A stretch of 64,000 nt of DNA, taken from positions 186,001-250,000 of the forward strand of contig NZ_CP045928.1 in the NCBI RefSeq assembly GCF_009664855.1, given 5' to 3'. The position numbers and the translations under genes were made by a program. Shown piece after piece: positions 1-8,113 of this stretch; position 1 is the first letter of the stretch, and each line of letters begins with the position of its first letter. The notes under the pieces are model-generated. The model saw only the letters and a list, made by a program, of their open reading frames with translations, had not been told where the DNA came from and did no database searches. The stretch is from Flavobacterium sp. SLB02 (GTDB lineage Bacteria; Bacteroidota; Bacteroidia; Flavobacteriales; Flavobacteriaceae).

Positions 1-189
1 ATAGTGGTTAATCTTATGACATCTCCTGGGTATTTGTGGTGTATATATTCTGTAATAGGATGGGCAATTCCGATCATTTTGCATGGCATGAAAGCTTTTG
101 GGTTTTCGCCTATTTTTAATAAAGATTGGGAAGAACGAAAAATTCAGGCGCTTTTAGAAAAAGAGAATCCAAAACAAAAATGGGAGTAA
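1..189 (+). CDS. 2TM-domain protein, N-terminus outside window
   Basis: The frame is open from the first base, so this is the C-terminal part of a gene that starts upstream. It carries the second of two membrane helices (about GYLWCIYSVIGWAIPIILHG), then the family signature of Gly-Met-Lys, Asp-Trp-Glu-Glu-Arg-Lys and a charged tail ending in KWE. The three genes downstream end the same way, so all four are paralogues of the 2TM family (Pfam 2TM). That domain is small, has two helices, and in Flavobacteria often lies beside or is fused to LytS-type histidine kinases. Its biochemical role is not known. The stop is followed two bases later by the next start. Confidence 0.85.
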   Translation: MVVNLMTSPGYLWCIYSVIGWAIPIILHGMKAFGFSPIFNKDWEERKIQALLEKENPKQKWE

Positions 190-191
190 TC

Positions 192-521
192 ATGGAAAAT
201 AATTTTAACAATAGCGAGGAAGAATTCGAACTTCAAAAAATGGCCAATAAAAAAGTACTTAAACTTAAGGCATTTTATTCGCATGCATTTGTTTATGCTA
301 TCGGAATGATCATTTTTATTTTAAAAGAATACGCAGGATTACCTTTAAATTTCCTGCCGTTTAAATATATAAATTGTTTTGTAATGATCATCTGGACAAC
401 CGCTTTTTTAGTTTCTGCGGTAGATTTATTCGCTTCTTTTAAAATTTTTGGAGAAGAATGGGAAGAGCGAAAAGTGAAAAGTATTTTAGAGAAAAAAGAA
501 AAAACACAAAAATGGGAGTAA
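192..521 (+). CDS. 2TM-domain membrane protein
   Basis: A protein of 109 residues. An amphipathic N-terminal segment (KKVLKLKAFYSH, the usual entry to the 2TM domain) leads into two hydrophobic helices at about residues 34-50 and 62-80, then the conserved EEWEERKVKSILEKK tail. I chose ATG 192 rather than the in-frame ATG 180 because TAATCATG at this junction is repeated exactly at the next gene and the paralogues start with a short acidic N-terminus. The four tandem 2TM genes and the LytTR regulator probably form one transcript. The function is inferred only from family association with LytS/LytTR signalling. Confidence 0.85.
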   Translation: MENNFNNSEEEFELQKMANKKVLKLKAFYSHAFVYAIGMIIFILKEYAGLPLNFLPFKYINCFVMIIWTTAFLVSAVDLFASFKIFGEEWEERKVKSILEKKEKTQKWE

Positions 522-523
522 TC

Positions 524-829
524 ATGGAAGTTAATTTAAATGAAGAAGACAGATATTATCTGGCAAAAAAGAGAGTTGAAGAAATTAAAGGCTTTTACGG
601 AAATTTAACCGCTTTTATTGGTGTAAATGTTGTTCTTATTTTTGTCAATTTATACACATCACCGGATCATTTATGGTTCTATTGGCCTTTAATGTGGTGG
701 GGAGTTGGAGTTGTTTTTCACGGAATGAAAGTTTTTAAAATATTTCCGGTTCTTGGAAAAGAATGGGAAGAACGGAAAATCAAAGAACTGATGGAAAAAG
801 AAAAAGAAGGTAAAAATAAATGGCAATAA
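524..829 (+). CDS. 2TM-domain membrane protein
   Basis: 101 residues and the most canonical copy of the array. It has KKRVEEIKGFYGNL, a first helix around residues 29-48, the loop NLYTSPDHLWFYWPLMWWG, a second helix and the EEWEERKIKELMEKE tail. ATG 524 follows the previous stop by two bases, as at the preceding junction, so translational coupling is likely. It most closely resembles the truncated first gene (both have TSP-LW in the loop and HGMK after helix 2), which suggests duplication within the array. Cytoplasmic charged tails and two helices are visible; any sensing or kinase-partner role is inference. Confidence 0.87.
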   Translation: MEVNLNEEDRYYLAKKRVEEIKGFYGNLTAFIGVNVVLIFVNLYTSPDHLWFYWPLMWWGVGVVFHGMKVFKIFPVLGKEWEERKIKELMEKEKEGKNKWQ

Positions 830-845
830 TTTAATTCAAAATAAA

Positions 846-1232
846 ATGGGACGATTTAGACAACGTATGTATGATGAATACAGACAAGAATTTAGTACAG
901 ACGAAAGTTATAATATTGCGTATAAAAAAGTAAAAAAAATCAAAGGATTTTATTCGCACCTGAAGGTTTATATTATAGTAAATGCTATTATCATTATCAC
1001 TAGTGTAAACAGGAATTTTGTTGGATATGATTTTAATAATGGAAATCATTTTACGATAAGAAGTTTAAATAATTGGGAAATTTATTCTACAGCACTGTTT
1101 TGGGGAATAGCTTTATTGATTCATGCCTTTACAGTTTTTGGACCGGATATATTTTTCGGCAGAGACTGGGAACAAAAGAAAATTCAAAAATATATGGAGA
1201 GAGAGGCTCAGAATAAAAATAAATGGGAGTAA
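846..1232 (+). CDS. 2TM-domain membrane protein
   Basis: 128 residues, the longest and most divergent of the four paralogues. It has an Arg-rich N-terminus (MGRFRQRMYDEYRQEF), KKVKKIKGFYSHLKVY leading into helix 1, a longer polar loop between the helices, a second helix (LFWGIALLIHAFTVFG) and the tail GRDWEQKKIQKYMERE. It lies 16 bp after the third copy and 36 bp before the LytTR regulator. The longer inter-helix loop may face the periplasm and could be the part that differs in ligand or partner, but that is only inference. Confidence 0.83.
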   Translation: MGRFRQRMYDEYRQEFSTDESYNIAYKKVKKIKGFYSHLKVYIIVNAIIIITSVNRNFVGYDFNNGNHFTIRSLNNWEIYSTALFWGIALLIHAFTVFGPDIFFGRDWEQKKIQKYMEREAQNKNKWE

Positions 1233-1268
1233 TTTTAAACTAAAATTTCAATTTTTGCATTGTACTAA

Positions 1269-2036
1269 ATGACCACATTAATTATAGAAGACGAAAAACC
1301 GGCAGCAAGATTATTGCAGCGTAAACTAGAAAAGTTAGATATTGCCGTAGAAACCATGCTGCACTCTGTAGAAGAATCAGTTCACTGGTTTAGCAATAAT
1401 GAACATCCTGATTTAATTTTTCTGGATATTCAGTTATCAGATGGTTTGTCGTTTGAAATCTTCGAAAAGATAAACATTCAAAGCGCTATTATTTTTACTA
1501 CAGCTTATGATGAATATGCTTTAAAGGCATTCAAATTAAACAGTATCGATTATCTTTTAAAACCTATTGACGAGGATGATTTAGAAGTAGCGGTGACTAA
1601 ATTCAAAAACCGAATTCCGAAAGCAAATTCAGGAAATCAAAATCTACAGCTTGATTTTGAGCAAATACGTCAGATGTTATCTAATCCTTTCGAAAAGAGT
1701 TACAAAAAACGTTTCACCGTAAAAATAGGGCAGCATTTAAAAGTGATTACAACCGATGAAATCGAATGTTTTTTTAGTGAAAACAAAGGAACTTATATTC
1801 ATACTTTCGATAATAGAAACTATCTGATCGATTCTACTTTAGAAGTTCTGGAGCAGGAATTAGACATGAAGGATTTCTTTCGCGTAAGCAGAAAATTTAT
1901 TATTCCGCTTACGGCAATAAAAGAAATCCAGGTATATACCAATTCTCGCCTCAAAGTTATTTTACCTACTTACAAAGAAGATGAGGTAATTGTAAGCCGC
2001 GAGAAAGTACAGGATTTTAAAAGTTGGTTGGGGTAA
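1269..2036 (+). CDS. LytTR-family DNA-binding response regulator
   Basis: 255 residues. The receiver domain (1-120) has the acidic pair Glu7-Asp8, the phospho-acceptor Asp53 in LIFLDIQLSDG, the Thr-Thr switch region FTTAYDEYA and the Lys of LLKPI. A linker leads to a C-terminal LytTR domain (about 145-250) with the characteristic CFFSENKGTYIHT strand and VSRKFIIPL motif. Such AlgR/LytR regulators bind DNA through the LytTR domain after phosphorylation by a membrane kinase of the LytS/YehU class. No kinase is inside the window. Since 2TM domains often accompany those kinases, the partner probably lies upstream of position 1. Confidence 0.92.
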   Translation: MTTLIIEDEKPAARLLQRKLEKLDIAVETMLHSVEESVHWFSNNEHPDLIFLDIQLSDGLSFEIFEKINIQSAIIFTTAYDEYALKAFKLNSIDYLLKPIDEDDLEVAVTKFKNRIPKANSGNQNLQLDFEQIRQMLSNPFEKSYKKRFTVKIGQHLKVITTDEIECFFSENKGTYIHTFDNRNYLIDSTLEVLEQELDMKDFFRVSRKFIIPLTAIKEIQVYTNSRLKVILPTYKEDEVIVSREKVQDFKSWLG

Positions 2037-2162
2037 ATTTTATTCCATCCAGAATTCAACCTTAAATTAAAGAGCCATCGGCTCGATCTATTTTGTAGCA
2101 CCTGATTTTAATCCGGTTAACACAAAGATTAGCCAAATATTTAGCATTAATTAAAAATAAAA

Positions 2163-2192
2163 AAAAATCCTTCGGTTGAAGGATTTTTTTAT
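2163..2192. terminator. bidirectional intrinsic terminator
   Basis: A 7-bp GC-containing stem (ATCCTTC / GAAGGAT, 2167-2173 and 2178-2184) with a GGTT loop is flanked by A-runs on the left and T-runs on the right. It can therefore act for both converging transcripts, the LytTR operon and ctaA. Confidence 0.85.
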
Positions 2193-2205
2193 TTGAAGAT
2201 TTTTT

Positions 2206-3231
2206 TTATTTACTCAATCTATGCAAGGTAAACGTCATGGCACTTAAAAGGAAGAACGCCATAATTTGGTGAATTAATCCTAAAGCCAATGGAATACTGT
2301 ACAATAGCGTAAATACACCCAACGCAAATTGAATAAATACAAAAAGAACTAAAGTTTTAATTCCGTTTACCTGTGTTCTTGAAAGTGAAAATTGAGTGCT
2401 TTTGTAATATAAAAATAAGATAAAAGCAACCACTACATAAGCAAAAGTTCTGTGTACAAACTGAACACCGCTTTTACCTTCGATTAAATTTTTGACCAAA
2501 GTAGATTGTTCAATAAAAACAGAATCATGTATAAATTCTCCATCGCTCATTAATGGCCAATGATTGTGAATTAATCCTGCATTTAATCCTGCTACAAAAC
2601 CACCATAAATAATTTGAATTAATAAAGCAACTAAAGCAAATCTTGCAATATTACGAAGCGGAATTACTTTAGTAATCGTTCTTTCAGGATAAATTAAATC
2701 CAATGCAACCCATAAAGTATAGGCGAAAGTGATAAATGCAAAAGTAAGGTGCAAAGAAAGTCTAAAGTGACTTACGTCTGGATTATCGATTAATCCGCTG
2801 CGAACCATGAACCATCCAAGGAAACCCTGAAATGCTCCCATTGCCAAAAGAACGATACATTTTTTGACAGTTGCACGGTCCAGTTTCTTTTTCATTAAAA
2901 AATAAACAAAAGGAACAAAGAAAACCAATCCTATGATTCTACCAATAAAACGGTGGAACCATTCCCAGAAGTAAATAAACTTATAATCTGCTAGTTGAAA
3001 ATCGTTATGAATGTTGATTTTTTGATACTCAGGAAATTTTTTGTATTGCTCGAAAGCTTCATTCCATTTTGCATCCGTCAAAGGAGGGAAGGTGTCGGTT
3101 ACCAAATGCCAATCGGTCATTGATAAACCTGAATTAGTCAAACGGGTAATTCCGCCAACAACAACCATTAAAAACAATAAAACACAACCTGATAGTAACC
3201 AAATGATTACTGATTTATTCTCTTTTTTCAT
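2206..3231 (-). CDS. ctaA: heme A synthase (COX15/CtaA)
   Basis: 341 residues with eight hydrophobic helices. The family markers are visible: GGITRLTNSGLSMTDW near residues 27-42, the His-containing EWFHRFIGR motif, SHFRLSLHLTFAF, a loop NHWPLMSDG, and FVHRTFAYVVV and LIHQIMAF in the second half. These His residues are the heme ligands and catalytic sites of the enzyme, which oxidises the methyl group of heme O to give heme A for aa3-type cytochrome oxidase in the inner membrane. Its start overlaps the stop of the preceding small membrane protein gene by four bases, so the two are coupled. Confidence 0.95.
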   Translation of the reverse strand: MKKENKSVIIWLLSGCVLLFLMVVVGGITRLTNSGLSMTDWHLVTDTFPPLTDAKWNEAFEQYKKFPEYQKINIHNDFQLADYKFIYFWEWFHRFIGRIIGLVFFVPFVYFLMKKKLDRATVKKCIVLLAMGAFQGFLGWFMVRSGLIDNPDVSHFRLSLHLTFAFITFAYTLWVALDLIYPERTITKVIPLRNIARFALVALLIQIIYGGFVAGLNAGLIHNHWPLMSDGEFIHDSVFIEQSTLVKNLIEGKSGVQFVHRTFAYVVVAFILFLYYKSTQFSLSRTQVNGIKTLVLFVFIQFALGVFTLLYSIPLALGLIHQIMAFFLLSAMTFTLHRLSK

Positions 3232-3599
3232 TCTTTTCCAATTAATTCAATCTCGTTAATTTTGTTTTTGCTTTTTCGTTCTCTTCTTTTTAAATAAAGT
3301 TTTAATAAAGTAAAGTTTGCTATAATGTTGATAATTAGGATCACTGTCATAACTATTATTCTATATTGATAGCTTTCAATGTTCATTGTTATTTTAAAAT
3401 AATCAATTAGAACTGCATTTTGAAAAATCGCGCCTATAATCATTATAGCAGATATGGAAGCAATACTGATTAAAAAAAAGAAGATTTTATATTTATAGTG
3501 ACTACTGTTAGTTCTATTAATTTTTCTAATAAAAATAATATTAGTTACTAAAACTATTAATATTAAAATAATAGAAAAAATAGCCCCTAATAGATCCAT
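3228..3599 (-). CDS. small membrane protein of unknown function
   Basis: 123 residues, not recognised. Three or four strongly hydrophobic segments are visible (residues about 5-24, 39-63, 80-103), followed by a basic tail (KLYLKRRERKSKNKINE). The start ATG overlaps the stop of cca by one base, and its own stop overlaps ctaA by four, so it sits inside a tight three-gene operon. Composition is more AT-rich and Ile-rich than its neighbours, as is common for fast-evolving small membrane proteins. A role with heme A synthase is possible from position alone. Confidence 0.65.
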   Translation of the reverse strand: MDLLGAIFSIILILIVLVTNIIFIRKINRTNSSHYKYKIFFFLISIASISAIMIIGAIFQNAVLIDYFKITMNIESYQYRIIVMTVILIINIIANFTLLKLYLKRRERKSKNKINEIELIGKE

Positions 3600-5029
3600 T
3601 ACTTTTTAGGCGTTAAATTTAATTTTGCAGCTCTTTTAATAATAAAATCATAAGCAGCCTGATATTCATTCGGGATATCACCTTCTAAAATAGCTTCTTT
3701 CACCGCTTCTTTCAAAACTCCAATCTCGCGTGAAGGTTTTAAATCGAACAATTCCATAATTTCTTCACCTGAAATTGGCGGTTGAAAATTACGAACATGA
3801 TCACGTTCTTCTACTTCAACAATTTTCTTGCGAACGATTTCAAAGTTTTTATGATATTTCTTAAACTTCGACGGATTTTTGGTTGTAATATCAGCTTCAC
3901 ATAACGTCATTAAATCATCTACATCTTCACCGGCATCAAAAACCAAACGACGAACTGCGCTATCGGTTACAATATCCTGTGCCAAAACAATCGGCCGCGA
4001 ACTCATAATAACCATTTTTTGCACAAATTTCATTTTGTGATTCAATGGCATATGCAAACGTTCGAATATTTTTTTAGCCATTTTACCACCTAAAAACTCA
4101 TGTCCGTGAAAAGTCCATCCTTGTTTTTTATTAAACCGTTTTGTTGGCGCTTTCCCAATATCATGCAACAAAGCCGACCAGCGTAACCAGACATCATCTG
4201 TATTTGGGCAGATATTATCAACCACTTCAAGTGTATGATAAAAGTTGTTTTTATGAGTATGACCTTCAATTTCTTCGACCTGATTAAGCGCTGTTAACTC
4301 GGGTAAAATAATATCCAAAAGCCCAGTTTTATATAAAAGTAAAAATCCTGTTGACGGTTTAAGTGTAGATAAAATTTTGTTTAATTCGTCTACAATTCTT
4401 TCGCCAGAGATAATTTTGATACGATCTGCATTTTTGGTGATAGCATTCAATGAATTCTCTTCGATTTCGAAATTCAATTGCGTTGCAAAACGAATCGCAC
4501 GCAACATTCTCAAAGGATCATCAGAGTAAGTAATGTCAGGATTTAAAGGCGTTTTAATCGTTTTGTTCTCTAAATCAGCCAAACCATTAAAAGGATCAGA
4601 AAGATCTCCGAATGTTTTTTCGTTTAGAGATAAAGCCAAAGCATTGATGGTAAAATCACGACGGTTTTGATCGTCTTCAAGCGTTCCGTTTTCGACAATA
4701 GGATTTCTGCTGTCAAAATTATAAGACTCTTTTCGTGCTCCTACAAATTCTATATCAGTATCTTCAAAACGCAACATTGCCGTTCCGTAAGTTTTAAAAA
4801 CCTGTACTTTTGGTTTTTTAGGAAGTAATTCAGAAACTTTCAAAGCCAATTCTATACCACTGCCAACAGCAACCACATCAATGTCTTTTTTTGAACCCCG
4901 ATTTAAAAGCAAATCCCGAACAAAACCGCCAATAACATAACTATCGACATTGAGTTCCTGAGATGCTTTCGAAATTATTTCGAAGATTTTATGTTGTAAT
5001 GCTGTTTTATAATTTGTTTGTATAGCCAC
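3599..5029 (-). CDS. cca: CCA tRNA nucleotidyltransferase with HD domain
   Basis: 476 residues. The N-terminal nucleotidyltransferase domain shows GGFVRDLLL (residues 34-42), the metal-binding pair Asp49 and Asp51 in KKDIDVV, and RRDFTINALAL plus DPLRMLRAIRFA further on, all diagnostic of class II poly(A) polymerase/CCA enzymes. An HD phosphohydrolase domain follows (ALLHDIGK and HGHEF). The enzyme adds or repairs the 3' CCA end of tRNAs. The size and domain order fit the Bacteroidota form. It is the first gene of the minus-strand operon leading to ctaA; the upstream gap is filled with repeats. Confidence 0.94.
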   Translation of the reverse strand: MAIQTNYKTALQHKIFEIISKASQELNVDSYVIGGFVRDLLLNRGSKKDIDVVAVGSGIELALKVSELLPKKPKVQVFKTYGTAMLRFEDTDIEFVGARKESYNFDSRNPIVENGTLEDDQNRRDFTINALALSLNEKTFGDLSDPFNGLADLENKTIKTPLNPDITYSDDPLRMLRAIRFATQLNFEIEENSLNAITKNADRIKIISGERIVDELNKILSTLKPSTGFLLLYKTGLLDIILPELTALNQVEEIEGHTHKNNFYHTLEVVDNICPNTDDVWLRWSALLHDIGKAPTKRFNKKQGWTFHGHEFLGGKMAKKIFERLHMPLNHKMKFVQKMVIMSSRPIVLAQDIVTDSAVRRLVFDAGEDVDDLMTLCEADITTKNPSKFKKYHKNFEIVRKKIVEVEERDHVRNFQPPISGEEIMELFDLKPSREIGVLKEAVKEAILEGDIPNEYQAAYDFIIKRAAKLNLTPKK

Positions 5030-5474
5030 GAATTCACTAATTTTAAATATTACATTTCTTTTCTTGAAGAGAATGAAACGTCTGCAAATTTACAACATAG
5101 AAAATGCCTATAATAATGTATTGTTGACTTTTTTGAACAATTTCACATTTTGTAACGTCAATTTTTATGAATTGAGAAAGAGTTGCCACGAATTGCACGA
5201 ATTTCCACTAATTAATTTTTTTCAGCCACAGATTAATGAAATAAAAAGGATTAAAAAATTAGTGCAATTCTTGGCGTAAAAAATATAGCCGCAGATTAAA
5301 GGTTTAAATGGATTTTAAAAAAAATCTGTGGAAATCTTTTAATCTATGGCACAAAAATCTTCGCAATCTTAATAAAAAAATAATTCGTGGAAATTCGTGC
5401 AATTCGTGGCGGAAAAAACTATGCAGCAATAAAACAAATCAATTGTAAACGATAATTTTTAAAATTTCAATTTG
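5030..5474. repeat. repeat-filled intergenic region, GCCACGAATT family
   Basis: About 450 bp without a credible gene. From about 5184 to 5415 it contains four or more degenerate arms of an interspersed element: GCCACGAATTGCACGAATT (5184 onward), CAGCCACAGATTAATG, AAAATCTGTGGAAATC and ATTCGTGCAATTCGTGGCG (5394-5412). The first and last arms are inverted copies, so the whole can fold into a long imperfect hairpin. The same words recur at about 12311, 15527, 16450 and 42022. A short plus-strand open frame inside (5064-5279) is an accident of the repeat. Confidence 0.75.
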
Positions 5475-5482
5475 TATTTTTG
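5475..5482 (+). promoter_or_regulatory. yaaA promoter -7 box (TATTTTTG)
   Basis: A perfect match to the Bacteroidota TAnnTTTG element, 20 bp before the yaaA start codon. I see no clear TTG at the usual -33 distance. Confidence 0.5.
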
Positions 5483-5502
5483 AATCATATAAAAACGCAC
5501 AC

Positions 5503-6261
5503 ATGAAAATTGTTATATCGCCAGCGAAGTCATTAAATTTCGAAAAAGAATTACCAACAACTCAATATACAGAACCGGCTTTTTTGAAAGAAGCACGTCA
5601 GGTTCATAAAGTTTTAAAAGAAAAAAAACCAGCTGAATTATCAGACTTAATGTCAATCTCAGATAAATTATCAGATTTAAACTGGAAGAGAAATCAGGAT
5701 TGGAAAACACCTTTTACGCCTGAAAATGCACATCCAGCAATTTATACTTTTGACGGAGATGTATATACAGGATTGGATGCTTACACAATTCCGCTTGAAA
5801 AGTTAGATGTTTTACAAAGCAAACTTAGAATTCTTTCAGGTCTTTACGGTGTTTTAAAACCATTAGATTTAATGCAGGCATACCGTTTAGAAATGGGGAC
5901 TAAATTGCCAGTTGGTGAATACAAAAATCTGCACGAATTCTGGAAACCAACCGTTACTAAAGCTTTAAACAAAGAATTAGAAAAAGGAGAATTGTTTGTG
6001 AATTTGGCCAGTAACGAATATTTTTCAGCAGTAGATGTTAAGGCTCTAAAAGTTCCTGTAATTACTCCGGACTTTAAAGATTATAAAGATGGAAAACTAA
6101 AAATAATCAGTTTTTTTGCTAAAAAAGCGAGAGGGATGATGGTACGTTACATTATTGATACGAATGCGGAAACTATTGATGACCTAAAAGGATTCAATTA
6201 TGAAGGATATCATTTTGATGCTAATCTTTCAGAAGGAAATCATTTGGTGTTTACGAGATAG
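5503..6261 (+). CDS. yaaA: peroxide stress protein YaaA (DUF328/UPF0246)
   Basis: 252 residues, the standard family length. Markers are the N-terminal MKIVISPAKSLNF, the segment YTGLDAYTIPLEKLDVLQSKLRILSGLYGVL shared by the family, and FFAKKARGMMVRYII with FNYEGYHFD near the end. YaaA homologues bind DNA and reduce free intracellular iron and oxidative damage during hydrogen peroxide stress in Escherichia coli; the same role here is assumed from homology. It is monocistronic, with a promoter box 20 bp upstream and a strong terminator 200 bp downstream. Confidence 0.94.
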   Translation: MKIVISPAKSLNFEKELPTTQYTEPAFLKEARQVHKVLKEKKPAELSDLMSISDKLSDLNWKRNQDWKTPFTPENAHPAIYTFDGDVYTGLDAYTIPLEKLDVLQSKLRILSGLYGVLKPLDLMQAYRLEMGTKLPVGEYKNLHEFWKPTVTKALNKELEKGELFVNLASNEYFSAVDVKALKVPVITPDFKDYKDGKLKIISFFAKKARGMMVRYIIDTNAETIDDLKGFNYEGYHFDANLSEGNHLVFTR

Positions 6262-6469
6262 TTTTTTTTTGAGGGACAAAGGTTCAAAGTGGCAAGTGGC
6301 AAAGGGACAGAGGTTTTTTTTAGAAACTGCTAAGGTTTAAAGTTTTGACTAGAGAGTTGGAGACTCGGGACATATTGTAGGCAGGGATTTTAATCCTTCA
6401 GATTCAAAAAATATTGTAGGAAACAATTTCAATCTCTTCAAATCCAGAAGATCATTATATAAAAATAAA

Positions 6470-6502
6470 AAATCCGGACTAAATAAATAGTCCGGATTTT
6501 TC
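6470..6502. terminator. bidirectional terminator between yaaA and emrB-like gene
   Basis: An 11-bp perfect stem AAATCCGGACT / AGTCCGGATTT (6470-6480 and 6489-6499) with an 8-nt loop, flanked by A and T runs. It serves the converging transcripts. Confidence 0.92.
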
Positions 6503-6522
6503 GTATTATAAATCAATTATTA

Positions 6523-8109
6523 TTAATGCATTGCATCCGCAGGATTAATTTTGTTTTTTCCTTTTTTAATGAAAAGAATAATTGGTATACAGAATAAGAA
6601 CATGATTCCCAGATACATAAAAATATCCATATACGACATCACTGTACTTTGTTTCAAAACTGCGTAATCTATTGCCTGATAGGCTTTTTTAAGGGCAACA
6701 TCGGCACTATAACCTTTCGCTTCAAAAGCTCTTTGCATTCCTAGTATACGTTGTTGCACCTGATAATTGGCAGGATCTAAATTCGTTAATAAATTAACTC
6801 TGTGTTCCTGACTTAAACGAGTGATAAAAGTGGTAATAATGGCAATACCAAATGAACCACCTAATTGTCTCATCATTCCAGTAAAAGCAGCACCTTCACC
6901 AATATGTTTTCCTTTTAATGTAGAAAGCGAAAGTGTTGTAATAGGTACAAAAAGTAATCCTAAACCAATTCCTCTTAAAATCAAAGGCCAGTACATATGT
7001 TCAACTCCGGTATCAGGCGTAAGACGGTTTCGCATCATAAAGGTAAAGAAGAAGAAAATTAAAAATCCTACTCCCACCATATATCCTTGCGGAACCCCTT
7101 TTTGAATCATATTACCAACAAATGGCATCATGATCGCTGTTGTAATCGAACCAGGGATCAGTAATAATCCGGCATCAGTTGCAGTCCATCCTAAAATAGA
7201 TTGCGTATAAATCGGGATAATCAAAGTCGATCCGTATAAACCGAAACCAAGAATAAAACACATTACGGTTCCAATTCTTAAATTCCCGTCTTTTAAAACA
7301 CTTAAATTTACAATTGGATGTTTATAAGTAAGCTCCCTCCAGATAAACAATACCAATCCAAGAACTGTAACAACACTTAGGGTTACAATTGTCGAATCGT
7401 TAAACCAATCGTCTTGTTGTCCGTGTTCCAGAACAAATTGTAATGAACCAATAAAAGCGGCCAACAATATGATTCCCCACCAGTCAACCTGATTTGCTTT
7501 TAATTTCTCTCCGTATTTTGGACTTCTTACAAAAGTAAGAGCCAAAATAGTTGCAATAATCCCTAACGGTATATTGATATAAAATATATAAGGCCAAGAG
7601 TAATTATCTACTAAATATCCTCCTAAAGGCGGACCTAAAGTTGGACCAACAATTACACCCATACCGTAAATAGCTTGCGCCATACCACGTTTTGCCACGG
7701 GATAACTCTCGGTGATAATGGTTTGAGCGGTTACCAATAAGGCGCCACCACCCATACCTTGTACAAACCTAAAAGCCACCAGTTCCCAAATATTACTGGC
7801 ATTACCACACAAAAAGGAGCAGACTGTAAATATTATGATAGAAGCCACAAAATAGTTACGTCTTCCAAATTGCTGCGAAAGCCAACTCGTCATCGGAATT
7901 ACAATAACATTCGCAATTGCGTATGCTGTAATTACCCAAGCCACATCAGTCAAAGTAGCACCAAGGCTACCTCGCATGTCTGTTAGTGCTACGTTTACAA
8001 TCGTGGTATCTACAATTTCCAACAGTGCACAAAGTACTGCAGTAATCGTAATAATGACACGTCTGTAACCGTATTCTACTAAATCGTCGTCTCCTTGTAC
8101 TGCTGTCAT
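6523..8109 (-). CDS. DHA2-family multidrug efflux permease (EmrB/QacA type)
   Basis: 528 residues with about fourteen membrane helices, typical of the DHA2 branch of the major facilitator superfamily. The antiporter motif C is seen as GVIVGPTLGPPLGG followed by WPYIFYINIPLG, and motif A-like LSQQFGRRNYF lies near residue 85. It is the last gene of a minus-strand operon after tetR, a TolC-like gene and an EmrA-like adaptor, starting 4 bp after the adaptor's stop. The three products would form a tripartite proton-driven pump that exports hydrophobic compounds across both membranes. The actual substrates cannot be read from sequence. Confidence 0.93.
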   Translation of the reverse strand: MTAVQGDDDLVEYGYRRVIITITAVLCALLEIVDTTIVNVALTDMRGSLGATLTDVAWVITAYAIANVIVIPMTSWLSQQFGRRNYFVASIIIFTVCSFLCGNASNIWELVAFRFVQGMGGGALLVTAQTIITESYPVAKRGMAQAIYGMGVIVGPTLGPPLGGYLVDNYSWPYIFYINIPLGIIATILALTFVRSPKYGEKLKANQVDWWGIILLAAFIGSLQFVLEHGQQDDWFNDSTIVTLSVVTVLGLVLFIWRELTYKHPIVNLSVLKDGNLRIGTVMCFILGFGLYGSTLIIPIYTQSILGWTATDAGLLLIPGSITTAIMMPFVGNMIQKGVPQGYMVGVGFLIFFFFTFMMRNRLTPDTGVEHMYWPLILRGIGLGLLFVPITTLSLSTLKGKHIGEGAAFTGMMRQLGGSFGIAIITTFITRLSQEHRVNLLTNLDPANYQVQQRILGMQRAFEAKGYSADVALKKAYQAIDYAVLKQSTVMSYMDIFMYLGIMFLFCIPIILFIKKGKNKINPADAMH

Positions 8110-8113
8110 TATT

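Noticed and set aside
5064..5279. Plus-strand open frame of 71 codons upstream of yaaA
   Set aside because: It runs through repeat arms (GCCACGAATT and CACAGATTAATG), and the peptide has no signal, domain or promoter context.
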